Shown here piece after piece: positions 1 through 9,092 of a stretch of 64,000 bases of DNA. This DNA is from Sphingomonas sp. PAMC26645 (lineage in GTDB: Bacteria > Pseudomonadota > Alphaproteobacteria > Sphingomonadales > Sphingomonadaceae): the NCBI RefSeq assembly GCF_004795835.1, contig NZ_CP039249.1, positions 2,889,001 through 2,953,000 of the forward strand, read 5' to 3'. Position numbers and translations under genes: made by a program. Within the stretch, counting starts at the first letter, position 1, and every line of letters starts with the position of its first letter. The notes beneath the pieces were generated by a model that was given only the letters and a program-made list of their open reading frames with translations, was not told the origin of the DNA and searched no databases.

Positions 1-591
1 GCCAAGCCGATCCCCTACCGCCTCCGCCCGATCCGCCCGACCTACGCGACCGGCTCGACCTGGCGGCAATGGCTCGTCGACGACCAGCGCCCGTTCTCCG
101 ATCGCACCGACGTCCTCACCTACCAGACGCCACCGCTCACCAGCCCGGTCGCGATCGCCGGCGCGCCCGTCGCGGACCTGATCGCCAGCACCACCGGCAC
201 CGACGGCGATTTCGTGGTGAAGTTGATCGATGTCTACCCAGCCGAATATTCCGACAAGCCCGAGATGGGCGGCTACCAGCTCGCCGTCTCGATGGACATT
301 CTGCGCGGCCGCTACCGAGATAGCTTCGAGAAGCCGACCCCGATCGTCGCCGGCCAGCCCACGCATTTCCGCGTCGTCCTGCCGAACGCCAGCCACGTCT
401 TCCTCCCCGGCCACCGCATCATGGTCCAGGTCCAGTCGAGCTGGTTCCCACTCTACGACCGCAACCCGCAGACCTACGTCGCCAACATCTTCGACGCGAA
501 GCCCGCCGACTACCGCAAGGCCACGATCAGCGTCTTCCACTCGGCCGCGCAGCCCAGCGCGATCGAACTGCCGATCGCCGCGGCCAAGTGA
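1..591 (+). CDS. CocE/NonD family alpha/beta-hydrolase, C-terminal part (5' end outside window)
   Basis: The frame is open from base 1 and ends at TGA 589-591, so only about 196 C-terminal residues are present. The residues (for example DGDFVVKLIDVYP, GHRIMVQVQSSWFP, NPQTYVANIFDA) match the jelly-roll C-terminal domain of the X-Pro dipeptidyl-peptidase/CocE/NonD hydrolases, which cleave acyl esters or peptides with a serine triad. The catalytic alpha/beta-hydrolase core lies upstream of the window and cannot be checked. The next gene starts 12 bp downstream on the same strand. Family assignment is confident; substrate is unknown. Confidence 0.85.
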   Translation, partial: AKPIPYRLRPIRPTYATGSTWRQWLVDDQRPFSDRTDVLTYQTPPLTSPVAIAGAPVADLIASTTGTDGDFVVKLIDVYPAEYSDKPEMGGYQLAVSMDILRGRYRDSFEKPTPIVAGQPTHFRVVLPNASHVFLPGHRIMVQVQSSWFPLYDRNPQTYVANIFDAKPADYRKATISVFHSAAQPSAIELPIAAAK

Positions 592-603
592 CGGAGTGAC
601 CCC

Positions 604-1782
604 ATGTTCCTGAACTTCCTCGACGAACTCCGCAGCGCCGGCATCCCCGCCAGCCTCAAGGAGCACCTCATCCTGCTCGAGGCGCTCGACGCCGAGGTGA
701 TCGAGCGGACGCCCGAGGATTTCTACTACCTGTCCCGCGCGGTGTACGTGAAGGACGAGGGGTTGCTCGACAAGTTCGACCAGGTCTTCGCCAAGGTCTT
801 CCGCGGCCTCGCCACCAGCTACGGCACGGCCCCCGGCGAAGTCCCCGAAGACTGGTTGAAAGCAGTCGCCGAGAAATTCCTGACCCCCGAGGAAATGGCG
901 GCGATCAAGTCGCTCGGCTCGTGGGACGAGATCATGGAGACGCTCAAGAAGCGCCTGGAGGAGCAGAAGGAACGCCACCAGGGCGGCAACAAATGGGTCG
1001 GCACCGGCGGCACGTCACCTTACGGCAACGGCGGCTACAACCCCGAAGGCGTCCGCATCGGCGGCGAAAGCACGCACAAGCGCGCGCTGAAAGTTTGGGA
1101 CCAGCGCGAGTTCCGCAATCTCGACAACACCAAGGAACTCGGCACCCGCAACATCAAGGTGGCGCTGCGCCGCCTGCGCCGCTTCGCCCGCGACGGCGCC
1201 GCCGACGAACTCGACATCGACGGCACGATCGCCGGCACCGCGCGCCAAGGCTATCTCGACATCGTCATGCGCGCCGAACGCCGCAATGCGGTGAAGCTGC
1301 TGCTGTTTCTCGATGTCGGCGGCTCGATGGACCCGTTCGTCAAGCTCTGCGAGGAACTGTTCTCAGCCGCGACCACAGAGTTCAAGAACCTCGAATTCTT
1401 CTACTTCCACAATTGCCCGTACGAAGGCGTGTGGAAGGACAACACGCGGCGCTTCGCGGAGCGCACGCCGATGTGGGATCTGCTCCACAAATACGGCCAC
1501 GACTACAAGCTGATCTTCGTCGGCGACGCGTCGATGAGCCCGTACGAGATCACCCATCCCGGCGGCTCGGTCGAGCATTTCAACGAGGAACCGGGCGCGG
1601 TATGGATGCAGCGGCTGACGAATACTTATCCGGCGGCGGCGTGGCTTAACCCGGTGCCCGAGGCGCAATGGGGCTATTCGCAGTCGGTGCGGATCATCCG
1701 CGAGCTGATGACCGACCGGATGTACCCGCTGAGCCTCGCCGGGCTCGACGACGCGATGCGCGAGTTGACGCGCAAACGGTGA
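604..1782 (+). CDS. VWA domain-containing CoxE-like protein
   Basis: A 392-residue soluble protein with no signal peptide. The N-terminal ~130 residues are helical (MFLNFLDELRSAGIPASLKE). A basic, Gly-rich middle is followed by a von Willebrand factor A domain from about residue 225. Its metal-site motif reads LFLDVGGSMD, the DxGGS variant typical of CoxE-like proteins rather than classical DxSxS, followed by FFYFHNCPYEGVW. In CoxE families the VWA protein normally partners a MoxR-type AAA+ ATPase in cofactor or metal-centre assembly. No such ATPase is visible here, and the upstream gene is a hydrolase. The molecular role is therefore inferred only at family level. Confidence 0.85.
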   Translation: MFLNFLDELRSAGIPASLKEHLILLEALDAEVIERTPEDFYYLSRAVYVKDEGLLDKFDQVFAKVFRGLATSYGTAPGEVPEDWLKAVAEKFLTPEEMAAIKSLGSWDEIMETLKKRLEEQKERHQGGNKWVGTGGTSPYGNGGYNPEGVRIGGESTHKRALKVWDQREFRNLDNTKELGTRNIKVALRRLRRFARDGAADELDIDGTIAGTARQGYLDIVMRAERRNAVKLLLFLDVGGSMDPFVKLCEELFSAATTEFKNLEFFYFHNCPYEGVWKDNTRRFAERTPMWDLLHKYGHDYKLIFVGDASMSPYEITHPGGSVEHFNEEPGAVWMQRLTNTYPAAAWLNPVPEAQWGYSQSVRIIRELMTDRMYPLSLAGLDDAMRELTRKR

Positions 1783-1871
1783 CTTCGGCGCGGTGAGCGG
1801 CTGACCGTAACGGAACCGTCACGGACGCGATCGGTTTATCGGGCATCATCCCTTACCGAAGGACAAGCCCT

Positions 1872-2198
1872 ATGTCGTCGATCCCCAACTCCGCCATGCC
1901 GCACGCCAAGGTCCATCACGACGACGACCACAAGCCGAAGCCCGACGCGAAGAAGACCGCGGCGACCAGCGACTGGGTCGAGGATGCGACCGACGCGGCC
2001 AAGGCCGGCCTCGCGACGGCCACGGATGCGGTGAAGTCGCACCCGAAGACCGCGATCGCGGTTGGCGCGACGGTGATCGCGGGTATCGCAGCGGCGATCG
2101 CAGCGCCTGCGTTGCGCGCGAAGGATGCGGCGGAGAAGAAGGCACCGGCAAAGAAGCCCGAGCCGAAGAAGCCGGCCAAGGCGAAGAAGCCGCACTGA
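1872..2198 (+). CDS. Small Ala/Lys-rich membrane-anchored protein, function unknown
   Basis: 108 residues in three parts: a His/Asp/Lys-rich N-terminus (VHHDDDHKPKPDAKK, from about residue 16), an amphipathic Ala/Asp helix (DATDAAKAGLATATDAVKSH) running into one hydrophobic segment at about residues 59-78, and a histone-like Lys/Pro/Ala tail (APAKKPEPKKPAKAKKPH). The amphipathic helix plus single TM resembles the DUF883/ElaB-YqjD layout of ribosome- or envelope-associated proteins, but I see no diagnostic motif. AAGGA lies about 10 bp before the ATG. The gene stands alone, followed by repeat elements. Coding status is likely from composition and SD; function is unknown. Confidence 0.6.
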   Translation: MSSIPNSAMPHAKVHHDDDHKPKPDAKKTAATSDWVEDATDAAKAGLATATDAVKSHPKTAIAVGATVIAGIAAAIAAPALRAKDAAEKKAPAKKPEPKKPAKAKKPH

Positions 2199-2251
2199 TA
2201 CATCAATACGAAAATACGAGAATACGAGGCCGCCGCCCACTCCACCCTGCA

Positions 2252-2354
2252 CCACCCCGGCGAAGGCCGGGGCCCAGTTGGAAAGGTCGCAGTGGTGGGG
2301 TGCAGCCTCAGTTAGCAACGTCCCCCAACTGGGCCCCGGCCTCCGCCGGGGTGG
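2252..2354 (+). repeat. Palindromic intergenic repeat, family A copy 1
   Basis: Imperfect inverted repeat. The left arm begins CCACCCCGGCGAAGGCCGGG and continues with GCCCAGTTGG; its reverse complement returns at 2325-2354 with one or two changes. Further copies are at 13625-13730 and, as a left arm only, at 18241-18270. It lies downstream of the lysine-rich protein gene and could form a long hairpin in RNA. Confidence 0.85.
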
Positions 2355-2423
2355 CGTCGTTTCAGGGTAAAGGCGATAGGTTGGGGAGCGGGTGCGAGTG
2401 ACCCAAGCGGCGCCCCCCGCCTC

Positions 2424-2482
2424 CTTGTTCTCCCGCGAAGGCGGGAGCCCAGTCTGGGCTCCCGCCTTCGCGGGAGAACAAG
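2424..2482 (+). repeat. Perfect 59-bp palindrome, repeat family B copy 1
   Basis: Two exactly complementary 29-base arms flank a single central T. The left arm starts CTTGTTCTCCCGCGAAGGCG. It lies between convergent genes (the small membrane protein and anmK), so it could act as a bidirectional terminator or RNA-stabilising hairpin. Related copies, some with diverged centres, are at 5101-5179, 8288-8365, 18311-18367 and 52120-52178. Together with family A it accounts for the whole gap 2199-2504, where I see no gene. Confidence 0.9.
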
Positions 2483-2504
2483 CTTTTCCGCACCGGTCGG
2501 CAAA

Positions 2505-3647
2505 CTAGGCCCGATCAACAACCCCACCAGCCATCGCCACCGGAACCCCAGTCGTCCCCGGAAAACTAATCGCCAGCCCCTTCAGCGTCCGAACCGCCAT
2601 ATACGCAAACCCCTCGGCCTCCAGCGCATCGCCGTTCCACCCGAGCACATCGGTAGGCTCCACCACCAACCCGGTCCGCTCCGCAATCATCGCCAGCATC
2701 GTCGGATTATGCCGACCACCTCCCGCCACCAGCAACCGCACCGGCCGAGCCGGCAAATGCCGCAAAGCCTCAGCTACCGTCGCCGCGGTAAACGCCGTCA
2801 AAGTCGCCGCGCCATCCGCAGCAGACAACCCCCGCGCCGGCTGGATCGTAAAGTCATTCCGATCCAGCGACTTCGGCGGAGGCGCATCGAAAAACGGGTG
2901 ATCGAGCATCGCCGTCAGCACCGTCTCGTCCACCCGCCCAGATGCCGCCAACGCCCCCCCAGCGTCATACCGCGCACCAGTCTCCGCCTCGACCCAGCTA
3001 TCGATCAACCCGTTCGCCGGCCCGGTATCGAACGCCACCAGCCCGTCGCGATCCATCATCTGAGCCCGCTCCGGCGACATCTCGCGCGAGTCGTGCATGT
3101 CCCGCCCGCCGGGAATGAAGGTGATGTTCCCCACCCCACCAAGGTTCAGCACCGCGACCGGCCCCTCCAGCCCCGCCGCCAACGCCGCATGATACACCGG
3201 CAGCAACGGCGCCCCCTGCCCGCCCGCCGCCACGTCCGCCGAGCGAAAATCCGACACCGTCGTGATCCCGGTAGCCCGCGCCACCGCCGCCCCATCGCCG
3301 ATCTGCCACGTCCAGCGCCGATCCGGCCGATGCGCGATCGTCTGCCCGTGAAAGCCGATCACATCGACCTCCGCCGCCGCAACCCCCGCATCCGCCAGCA
3401 ACTTGTGCACCGCGAACACATGCGCGCGCGTAATTAGCTCGCCCGCGGCGACCACCGGCGGACTGGCCCGCGGCTTGTCGAACGTCAGCGCCATCCGCGT
3501 AGCCTCCGCCAACTGCGCCCGCGCCGCATCCGAATAGGGCTCGCCGCGAAACGCGATCGGCCGCACGAACGCCTCGCCGTCGGTCTCGATCAACGCCGCG
3601 TCGATCCCGTCGAGCGACGTCCCCGACATCAGTCCAATCGCCAGCAT
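2505..3647 (-). CDS. anmK: Anhydro-N-acetylmuramic acid kinase
   Basis: Cytosolic kinase of peptidoglycan recycling: it hydrolyses the 1,6-anhydro ring and phosphorylates anhydro-MurNAc to MurNAc-6-phosphate with ATP. About 380 residues, normal for the family. It begins MLAIGLMSGTSLDG, the N-terminal ATP-binding signature of AnmK, and has the later motifs NLGGVGNITFIPGG, FDTGPANGLIDSW and LLVAGGGRHNP. I chose the ATG at 3647 because GGAAGGAA lies about 5 bases upstream; an in-frame ATG 33 bases earlier (3680) has no such support. It is divergent from rimO. No etherase (murQ) is seen nearby. Confidence 0.93.
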   Translation of the reverse strand: MLAIGLMSGTSLDGIDAALIETDGEAFVRPIAFRGEPYSDAARAQLAEATRMALTFDKPRASPPVVAAGELITRAHVFAVHKLLADAGVAAAEVDVIGFHGQTIAHRPDRRWTWQIGDGAAVARATGITTVSDFRSADVAAGGQGAPLLPVYHAALAAGLEGPVAVLNLGGVGNITFIPGGRDMHDSREMSPERAQMMDRDGLVAFDTGPANGLIDSWVEAETGARYDAGGALAASGRVDETVLTAMLDHPFFDAPPPKSLDRNDFTIQPARGLSAADGAATLTAFTAATVAEALRHLPARPVRLLVAGGGRHNPTMLAMIAERTGLVVEPTDVLGWNGDALEAEGFAYMAVRTLKGLAISFPGTTGVPVAMAGGVVDRA

Positions 3648-3741
3648 ATCGGTTCCTTCCCGCGTAATCCGCCCATCCATGCAGGATGCGATTCCGCCCG
3701 CCTAGAAAAAACCGAACTTTGCGCCTATGTGCGCGGGCTTC

Positions 3742-5094
3742 ATGGCAACAACACTCCCCTCCCCGCCGAAGATCGGCATGGTATCGCTCGGCTGTCCAAA
3801 GAACCTCGTCGACAGCGAGCGGATCCTCACCCAGCTTCGCGGCGACGGCTACCAGATGTCGCCCGACTATGCCGGCGCCGACATCGTGCTCGTCAACACC
3901 TGCGGCTTCCTCGACTCCGCCAAGGAGGAAAGCCTCGAGGCGATCGGCGAGGCCATCGCCGAGAACGGCCGCGTCATCGTTACCGGCTGCATGGGCAAGG
4001 AAGCCGACGCGATCCGCGCGCGCTTCCCGCAGGTCCTCGCGATCACCGGCGCGCACGAATACGAGCAAGTCGTCGGCGCGGTCCACGAGGCCGCACCGAT
4101 GCCGCCGTCGGCATTCCTCAACCTGATCCCCGACGCCGGCCTGAAGCTGACCCCGCGCCACTACAGCTACCTGAAGATCTCGGAAGGCTGCAATCACCGC
4201 TGCTCGTTCTGCATCATCCCATCCCTGCGCGGTGACCTCGTCAGCCGCCGCCCCGACGCGATCCTGCGCGAGGCGGAGAAGCTCGTCGAAGCCGGCACCA
4301 AGGAACTGCTGGTCATCAGCCAGGACACGTCAGCTTATGGCGTCGACCTGCGCCATGCCAGCTGGCCGGTAAAGACTGGCGGCCCAATGGCACGCGGTGA
4401 GGCCCGCGAAGTCCGCGCGCACATGACCGACCTGTCGCGCGAACTCGGCAAGATCGCGCCGTGGGTGCGCCTCCACTACGTCTACCCATATCCGCACGTC
4501 GACCACGTCATTCCGCTGATGGCGGAAGGCCTCGTGCTGCCGTATCTCGACATCCCGTTCCAGCACGCCGCGCCGTCCGTGCTGCGCCGGATGAAGCGCC
4601 CCGGCAACGACGCGAAAGTGCTCCAGCGCATCCACAACTGGCGGACGATCGCGCCCGACATAACGATCCGCTCGACTTTCGTCGTCGGCTTCCCCGGCGA
4701 GACCGAGGAGGATTTTCAGTATCTGCTGGATTGGCTCGACGAAGCACAACTTGACCGTGTCGGCGCATTCCGCTTCGAACCGGTCGAAGGGGCGGCGGCG
4801 AACCTGCTCCCTGACCACGTGCCCGAGGAGCTCAAGGAAGAGCGCTACGCCCGCATCATGGAAAAGACCGCAGCGATCTCCGCGGCCAAGTTGCAGGCCA
4901 AGATCGGCCGCACGCTCGACGTGATCATCGATGCGGTCGACGAAGAAGGCGCTACCGGTCGTTCAAAGGCGGATGCGCCCGAGATCGACGGCGAAGTCTT
5001 CCTCCGCGATGCCGGTCACCTGACGGTCGGCGACATCGTGCCGGTCACGATCGAAGACGCCGACGATCACGACCTCTACGGCGTGCCCGTCTAG
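3742..5094 (+). CDS. rimO: Ribosomal protein S12 methylthiotransferase
   Basis: Radical-SAM enzyme that methylthiolates a conserved Asp of ribosomal protein S12. An N-terminal UPF0004 domain opens [20 protein letters not shown] and carries further Cys in [13 protein letters not shown] and VTGCMGK; these three Cys hold one Fe-S cluster. The radical-SAM cluster motif is CNHRCSFC at about residues 150-157. The C-terminal TRAM-like region ends near HDLYGVPV. About 450 residues, usual length. The start is uncertain: ATG 3742 gives the expected [12 protein letters not shown], while ATG 3727 adds five residues, and neither has a clear SD. Read alone between anmK (divergent) and a repeat. Confidence 0.94.
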   Translation: MATTLPSPPKIGMVSLGCPKNLVDSERILTQLRGDGYQMSPDYAGADIVLVNTCGFLDSAKEESLEAIGEAIAENGRVIVTGCMGKEADAIRARFPQVLAITGAHEYEQVVGAVHEAAPMPPSAFLNLIPDAGLKLTPRHYSYLKISEGCNHRCSFCIIPSLRGDLVSRRPDAILREAEKLVEAGTKELLVISQDTSAYGVDLRHASWPVKTGGPMARGEAREVRAHMTDLSRELGKIAPWVRLHYVYPYPHVDHVIPLMAEGLVLPYLDIPFQHAAPSVLRRMKRPGNDAKVLQRIHNWRTIAPDITIRSTFVVGFPGETEEDFQYLLDWLDEAQLDRVGAFRFEPVEGAAANLLPDHVPEELKEERYARIMEKTAAISAAKLQAKIGRTLDVIIDAVDEEGATGRSKADAPEIDGEVFLRDAGHLTVGDIVPVTIEDADDHDLYGVPV

Positions 5095-5100
5095 TTAGCT

Positions 5101-5179
5101 GTTCCCCCGCGAAAGCGGGGGTCCAGGAATCTCGAACGATACCGTTGGTGATCCTGGACTCCCGCGTCCGCGGGAGAAC
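5101..5179 (+). repeat. Palindromic repeat, family B copy 2
   Basis: Arms GTTCCCCCGCGAAAGCGGGG (left) and ACTCCCGCGTCCGCGGGAGA (right) flank an internal TCCAGGA/TCCTGGA pair. It starts 7 bp after the rimO stop, between convergent genes, and probably serves as a shared hairpin terminator. Confidence 0.8.
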
Positions 5180-5198
5180 GGCCAAGTTCGCGAGTCCG

Positions 5199-5345
5199 TC
5201 AGACGACGTTGCGACCGGTGAACAGCTTCACCAGAACGACGATGACCGCGATCACCAGCAGGATGTGGATCAGTCCGCCTGCGACATGGAAGGCAAAGCC
5301 TGCCAGCCAGAGGATCAGCAGGATGACGGCGATGGTATACAGCAT
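5199..5345 (-). CDS. 48-residue membrane protein, lmo0937 family
   Basis: Reading the minus strand from ATG 5345 gives a 48-residue protein opening MLYTIAVILLILWLAGFAFH and ending KLFTGRNVV with TGA. Two hydrophobic helices are separated by a short Gly/His turn (VAGGLIHILLVIAVIVV). This is the pattern of the very small lmo0937-type membrane proteins common in proteobacteria, often stress-associated and of unknown function. AGGGGA lies about 7 bases upstream of the ATG. The length, the two TM helices and the SD make it a credible gene although it is under 50 codons. Convergent with rimO across a repeat. Confidence 0.75.
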   Translation of the reverse strand: MLYTIAVILLILWLAGFAFHVAGGLIHILLVIAVIVVLVKLFTGRNVV

Positions 5346-5511
5346 GGTTGTGTCCCCTAAGACGTGAAAAGGCTCCCGGTCGGACGATGAAACGTGCGTG
5401 TAACACGGCGTGTTCCGTCAACATTTCTGCCCTAGGCTAACCCCTTCAACCGCCACGGAATAAAAATCGTGGGCGTTGCGCGCGCACGCCGGTTCTGCTT
5501 CGTTGCGCGCC

Positions 5512-6903
5512 ATGATCCTCCGCCTCCTCGCCGTCGCCGCGCTTCTCCCCGCCCCCGCCATCGCGCAGTCGCTCACCCCCGCCGAAACCGCGCAAATCGA
5601 TACGCTGGTCACCGGCGCGCTCGGCGACACCGGCGTGCCGTCCGCCTCGATCGCGGTCGTCCGCGGCGGGAGGATCGTGTTCGCCAAGGCGTATGGCAAA
5701 CCCTCCGAAGCGATCGCCAGGGCAGACCCGAAACTCCCCTACCAGATCGCCTCGATCTCGAAGCAGTTCACCGCCGCCGCGATCCTGCTGCTCGAGGACG
5801 AAGGCAAGCTGTCGCTCGACGACACTGTCGCGAAATACATCCCCGGCATAACCGGCGGCGACCGCATCACGATCCGCCAGCTGCTCAGCCACACCTCGGG
5901 CCTGCAGGATTACTGGCCGCAGGATTACAGTTTCACCGCGATGGCCAAGCCCGTCACGCCGCAGCAGATCATCGACCGCTGGGCCAAGAAGCCGCTCGAT
6001 TTCCAGCCCGGCACACAGTGGCAATATTCCAACACCGGCTATGTGGTGGCCGGTATGATCGTGGAGAAGGTCGCGAAACAGCCGCTGCTGAGCTTCCTCC
6101 AGCAGCGCATCTTCGAGCCGCTCGACATCCGCGCGCTCGACCAGGACAAGGCGATCGGCAAGACGTTCCCGCAAGGCTATGGCCGCTTCGCGCTTGGCCC
6201 GGTCCGCCCCGAGACCCCGAGCGCAGACGGCTGGCTCTACGCCGCCGGCGAACTCTCGATGAGCGCCGAAGACCTCGCCAAATGGGACGTCGCGCGCCTC
6301 AACCGCACCACGCTCCCCGCCGACGACTGGACTACGCAGGAAACCCCCGTCAAGCTCGCCGACGGATCGAGCAACGGCTACGGCCTCGGCGTCTTCACCG
6401 GCAGCGCAAACGGCCGCCGCTATGTCGAGCACAGCGGCGAAGCGGTCGGTTTCCTGTCCGAGAACACCGTCTATCCCGACGACAAGGCGGCCATCGTCGT
6501 CCTCACCAACAGCTGGTTCAGCGACGCAACTGGCCGCATCGCCGCGGGCGTGGCCAAGATCGTCCTGCCCACCGCACCCGCAAATGCCGAGGACACCGCC
6601 GCGCTCGCTCGAGCCCGCAAGGTTTACGACCAGCTCCGCACCGGCACGCTCGACCGCAAAGGGCTGACCGAAGACGCCAACTATTACTTCAAGCCGGTCG
6701 CGCTCGCCGACTACAAGACCAGCCTCGGCGCGCTCGGCGAGCCCACCGCGTTCGCACAAACCGGCAAGACCCGCTTGCGCGGCGGCTTCGTCAACCGCAC
6801 CTACCGCATCACCTATCCCGACCGCACGCTCTCGCTCAGCACCTATGCCGAGCCCGGCGCCAGCGGCCGATACGAACAACTCCTGGTGGCGCCCGCACAA
6901 TGA
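5512..6903 (+). CDS. Secreted serine hydrolase, beta-lactamase class C-like
   Basis: 463 residues with an N-terminal signal peptide (MILRLLAVAALLPAPAIAQ, cleavage likely after AIA). The penicillin-binding/class C fold carries the catalytic SISK tetrad (SxxK) near residue 80, YSN (YxN) in QWQYSNTGYVVAG, and HSGE in place of KTG. This set is typical of EstB/AmpC-like esterases and D-aminopeptidases rather than true beta-lactamases. The C-terminal ~120 residues form a separate lipocalin-like or unknown domain. An upstream ATG at 5476 would add 12 charged residues before the signal peptide and is less likely. Its stop overlaps the start of the aminopeptidase gene (ATGA), suggesting joint translation. 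Substrate unknown. Confidence 0.88.
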   Translation: MILRLLAVAALLPAPAIAQSLTPAETAQIDTLVTGALGDTGVPSASIAVVRGGRIVFAKAYGKPSEAIARADPKLPYQIASISKQFTAAAILLLEDEGKLSLDDTVAKYIPGITGGDRITIRQLLSHTSGLQDYWPQDYSFTAMAKPVTPQQIIDRWAKKPLDFQPGTQWQYSNTGYVVAGMIVEKVAKQPLLSFLQQRIFEPLDIRALDQDKAIGKTFPQGYGRFALGPVRPETPSADGWLYAAGELSMSAEDLAKWDVARLNRTTLPADDWTTQETPVKLADGSSNGYGLGVFTGSANGRRYVEHSGEAVGFLSENTVYPDDKAAIVVLTNSWFSDATGRIAAGVAKIVLPTAPANAEDTAALARARKVYDQLRTGTLDRKGLTEDANYYFKPVALADYKTSLGALGEPTAFAQTGKTRLRGGFVNRTYRITYPDRTLSLSTYAEPGASGRYEQLLVAPAQ

Positions 6904-8285
6904 CCGACTTCGCTTCGATGCTCCAACCCGACCGCGGCCAGCCCGCGCGGACGATCCACGTCGTCGAGCCCGACGCGTATGAAAGCTGGCTCGCCAAACA
7001 GTCGCAGCGCATCCGCACGACGATCGCCGCGCACCGCCTGACCGGCAAGCCCGGCGACCGCGCGGTCCTGCCCGGCGAGACCGCGGACGACTGGTCGATG
7101 CTGCTGGTCTGCAACGAAGCCGTCACGTCCCCCTGGCGGATCGCCTCGCTCGGCGCGTCGCTGCCGGCGGGTACCTACCGACTCGCGGAAGGCCCCGTCG
7201 GCGCGGCCGGGCTCGGCTGGATGCTCGCCCAGCACCAGTTCACGCGGTACGTGAAGCCCGACGCGACCGGCCCGCGCGTGCTCCTGACCGCGGACGCCGC
7301 GCACATCGACGAGACGGTTCGCCTCGCCGAAGCCACCGCGCTCGTCCGCGACCTCGTCAACACCGGCGCGTCCGACATGGGGCCCGCCGATCTCGAAGCC
7401 GCCGCCGAAACGCTCGCCAAACGCCACGGCGCGACCGTCACGACCACGCGCGGCGATGCGCTCGCGACCGGCTACCCGATGATCCACGCGGTCGGCCAGG
7501 CCGCGAGCAAGGACCGCGCGCCGCGGCTGATCGAACTCGAATGGGGCGACCCTTCGCACCCCCGCATCGCGCTGGTCGGCAAGGGCGTTACCTTCGACAC
7601 CGGCGGGCTCGACATCAAGCCGTCCGCGGGCATGCGACTGATGAAGAAGGACATGGGCGGCGCGGCACACGCCCTGGCGCTCGCGAGCCTCGTGATGGCG
7701 GCCAAACTCCCGGTCCACCTCCATTTGCTGATCCCCGCGGTTGAGAACTCGATCGCCGGCAACGCATTCCGCCCCGGCGACGTGCTCGCCACGCGCAAAG
7801 GGCTGACGGTCGAGAACACCAACACTGACGCGGAGGGTCGCCTCGTGCTCGGCGATGCGCTGACCAAGGCGGGCGAGAGCAACCCCGAACTGATCCTCGA
7901 CTTCGCAACGCTGACGGGGGCGGCGCGCGTCGCGCTCGGCCCCGACCTGCCGCCGATGTTCACCGACGACGAATCGCTCGCGGCGGACCTGCTCGCGTCG
8001 GGGCTGGAACAGAACGACCAGATGTGGCGCCTGCCGCTTTGGAACGGCTATGACGAGATGCTCAAGTCGGACATCGCCGACATGGTCAACGCACCCGATG
8101 GCGGGTTCGCGGGCGCGATCACCGCCGCGCTGTTCCTGCGTCGGTTTGTGCCCAAGACCGCCGCTTGGGCGCATCTCGACGTGTTCGCGTGGCGGCCATC
8201 CGCCAAACCAGGCAGGCCGAAGGGAGGCGAAGCTTACGCCCTGCGTGCCGCGTTCGCGATGTTGGCTAAGCGGTACGGCGCCTAG
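6900..8285 (+). CDS. Leucyl aminopeptidase family protein (M17)
   Basis: 461-residue cytosolic metallo-exopeptidase removing N-terminal residues from peptides. An N-terminal macro-like domain (about residues 1-160) is followed by the M17 catalytic domain with GVTFDTGGLDIKPSAGM, MKKDMGGAAHAL and the signature NTDAEGRLVLGDAL, which supplies the di-metal ligands and the conserved Arg. The lysines of the active site (KGVTFDTGG and KKDMGG) are present. It begins at an ATG overlapping the upstream hydrolase stop, so the two may act on related peptide substrates. The N-terminal domain differs from PepA, so I do not assign that name. Confidence 0.9.
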   Translation: MTDFASMLQPDRGQPARTIHVVEPDAYESWLAKQSQRIRTTIAAHRLTGKPGDRAVLPGETADDWSMLLVCNEAVTSPWRIASLGASLPAGTYRLAEGPVGAAGLGWMLAQHQFTRYVKPDATGPRVLLTADAAHIDETVRLAEATALVRDLVNTGASDMGPADLEAAAETLAKRHGATVTTTRGDALATGYPMIHAVGQAASKDRAPRLIELEWGDPSHPRIALVGKGVTFDTGGLDIKPSAGMRLMKKDMGGAAHALALASLVMAAKLPVHLHLLIPAVENSIAGNAFRPGDVLATRKGLTVENTNTDAEGRLVLGDALTKAGESNPELILDFATLTGAARVALGPDLPPMFTDDESLAADLLASGLEQNDQMWRLPLWNGYDEMLKSDIADMVNAPDGGFAGAITAALFLRRFVPKTAAWAHLDVFAWRPSAKPGRPKGGEAYALRAAFAMLAKRYGA

Positions 8286-8287
8286 CC

Positions 8288-8365
8288 GTTCCCCCGCGGA
8301 GGCGGGGGTCCAGGGTCACGAAAGTCAGCCTGTGAGATCCTGGGCCCCCGCCTCCGCGGGGGAAC
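8288..8365 (+). repeat. Palindromic repeat, family B copy 3
   Basis: GTTCCCCCGCGGAGGCGGGG... and its reverse complement ending ...CCGCGGGGGAAC, with an inner CCAGG/CCTGG pair. Starts 3 bp after the aminopeptidase stop and sits between convergent genes, a position consistent with a bidirectional terminator. Confidence 0.82.
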
Positions 8366-8393
8366 TGGGTATTTTACCGAGTTCCGCGCAGGT

Positions 8394-9092
8394 CTAACTC
8401 GTGGCAAACTGCCCGAACGGCAGCAGCTTATCCGCCAGAGCCTTCGTCGCATTCGCATCGCCAGCGCGCAACGGCACCAGCACCGCCACCGCAGCTTTCC
8501 GCACATACCCGTCGATCGCGGTCGGCGTCGGGGCCTTGCTCGCCGTCTCGACCAGCGCCCGTCCCCGGGCATCGTTCGGATCCAACTCCAGCCGCAACAA
8601 CCCGGCAAGCCCCGCGAACATCGCGCGGTTACCACCCAACGCCACCGACTTGTCCAAAGCCTCGAACCCGGTCGCCTTCTGCGCGCCTGCGACCGCGCGT
8701 CCAACGAACCGCCCGAGCTTGGCGATCACCCCGACATGCCACGCGCCAAGCGCCGCCTGCGCCTCGGCATTGCGCGGATAACGGACGACCAGCGCCTCAT
8801 ATTGCTTCCGCGCGGCGATCGCCTCGCTTCGGTTGCCGAGCAGCTTGGCGCGATACCCCTTCGCCATCGCCTGCATGATCGCGGCCTCGGCGTCGTTCGG
8901 GGAACGGCTCAGCGCCTGCCCCGCCGCCGCCGCCGCCCGGTCGATCCGCGCCAGCGCGACGTTGCGATCGCGGTCGACGAACCCGGCCTGCGTCAGCAAT
9001 TCGCGCGGCGTCTCGGCACGCGCCGCGATCGGGCACAGGACGGCGCTCGCGATCAGCGAGGCACTCACGCAACCGGGGAACCACCTGGCCAT
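8394..9092 (-). CDS. Secreted helical-repeat protein of unknown function
   Basis: 232 residues beginning with a signal peptide (about residues 1-26, cut after ARA: SAVLCPIAARA). The rest is Ala-rich alpha-helix with repeats of about 34 residues, such as ALSRSPNDAEAAIMQAMAKG and ALVVRYPRNAEAQAALGAWH, which look like degenerate tetratricopeptide repeats. No catalytic motif. TPR proteins of this kind usually serve as periplasmic adaptors. It stands alone, convergent with the aminopeptidase and in tandem with tpiA 167 bp downstream of that gene's stop. Function not assignable. Confidence 0.8.
   Translation of the reverse strand: MARWFPGCVSASLIASAVLCPIAARAETPRELLTQAGFVDRDRNVALARIDRAAAAAGQALSRSPNDAEAAIMQAMAKGYRAKLLGNRSEAIAARKQYEALVVRYPRNAEAQAALGAWHVGVIAKLGRFVGRAVAGAQKATGFEALDKSVALGGNRAMFAGLAGLLRLELDPNDARGRALVETASKAPTPTAIDGYVRKAAVAVLVPLRAGDANATKALADKLLPFGQFATS

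Noticed and set aside
3648..3680. Upstream ATG of anmK adding 11 residues
   Set aside because: The strong GGAAGGAA is correctly spaced for the internal ATG at 3647 and the extra residues precede the family's usual start.
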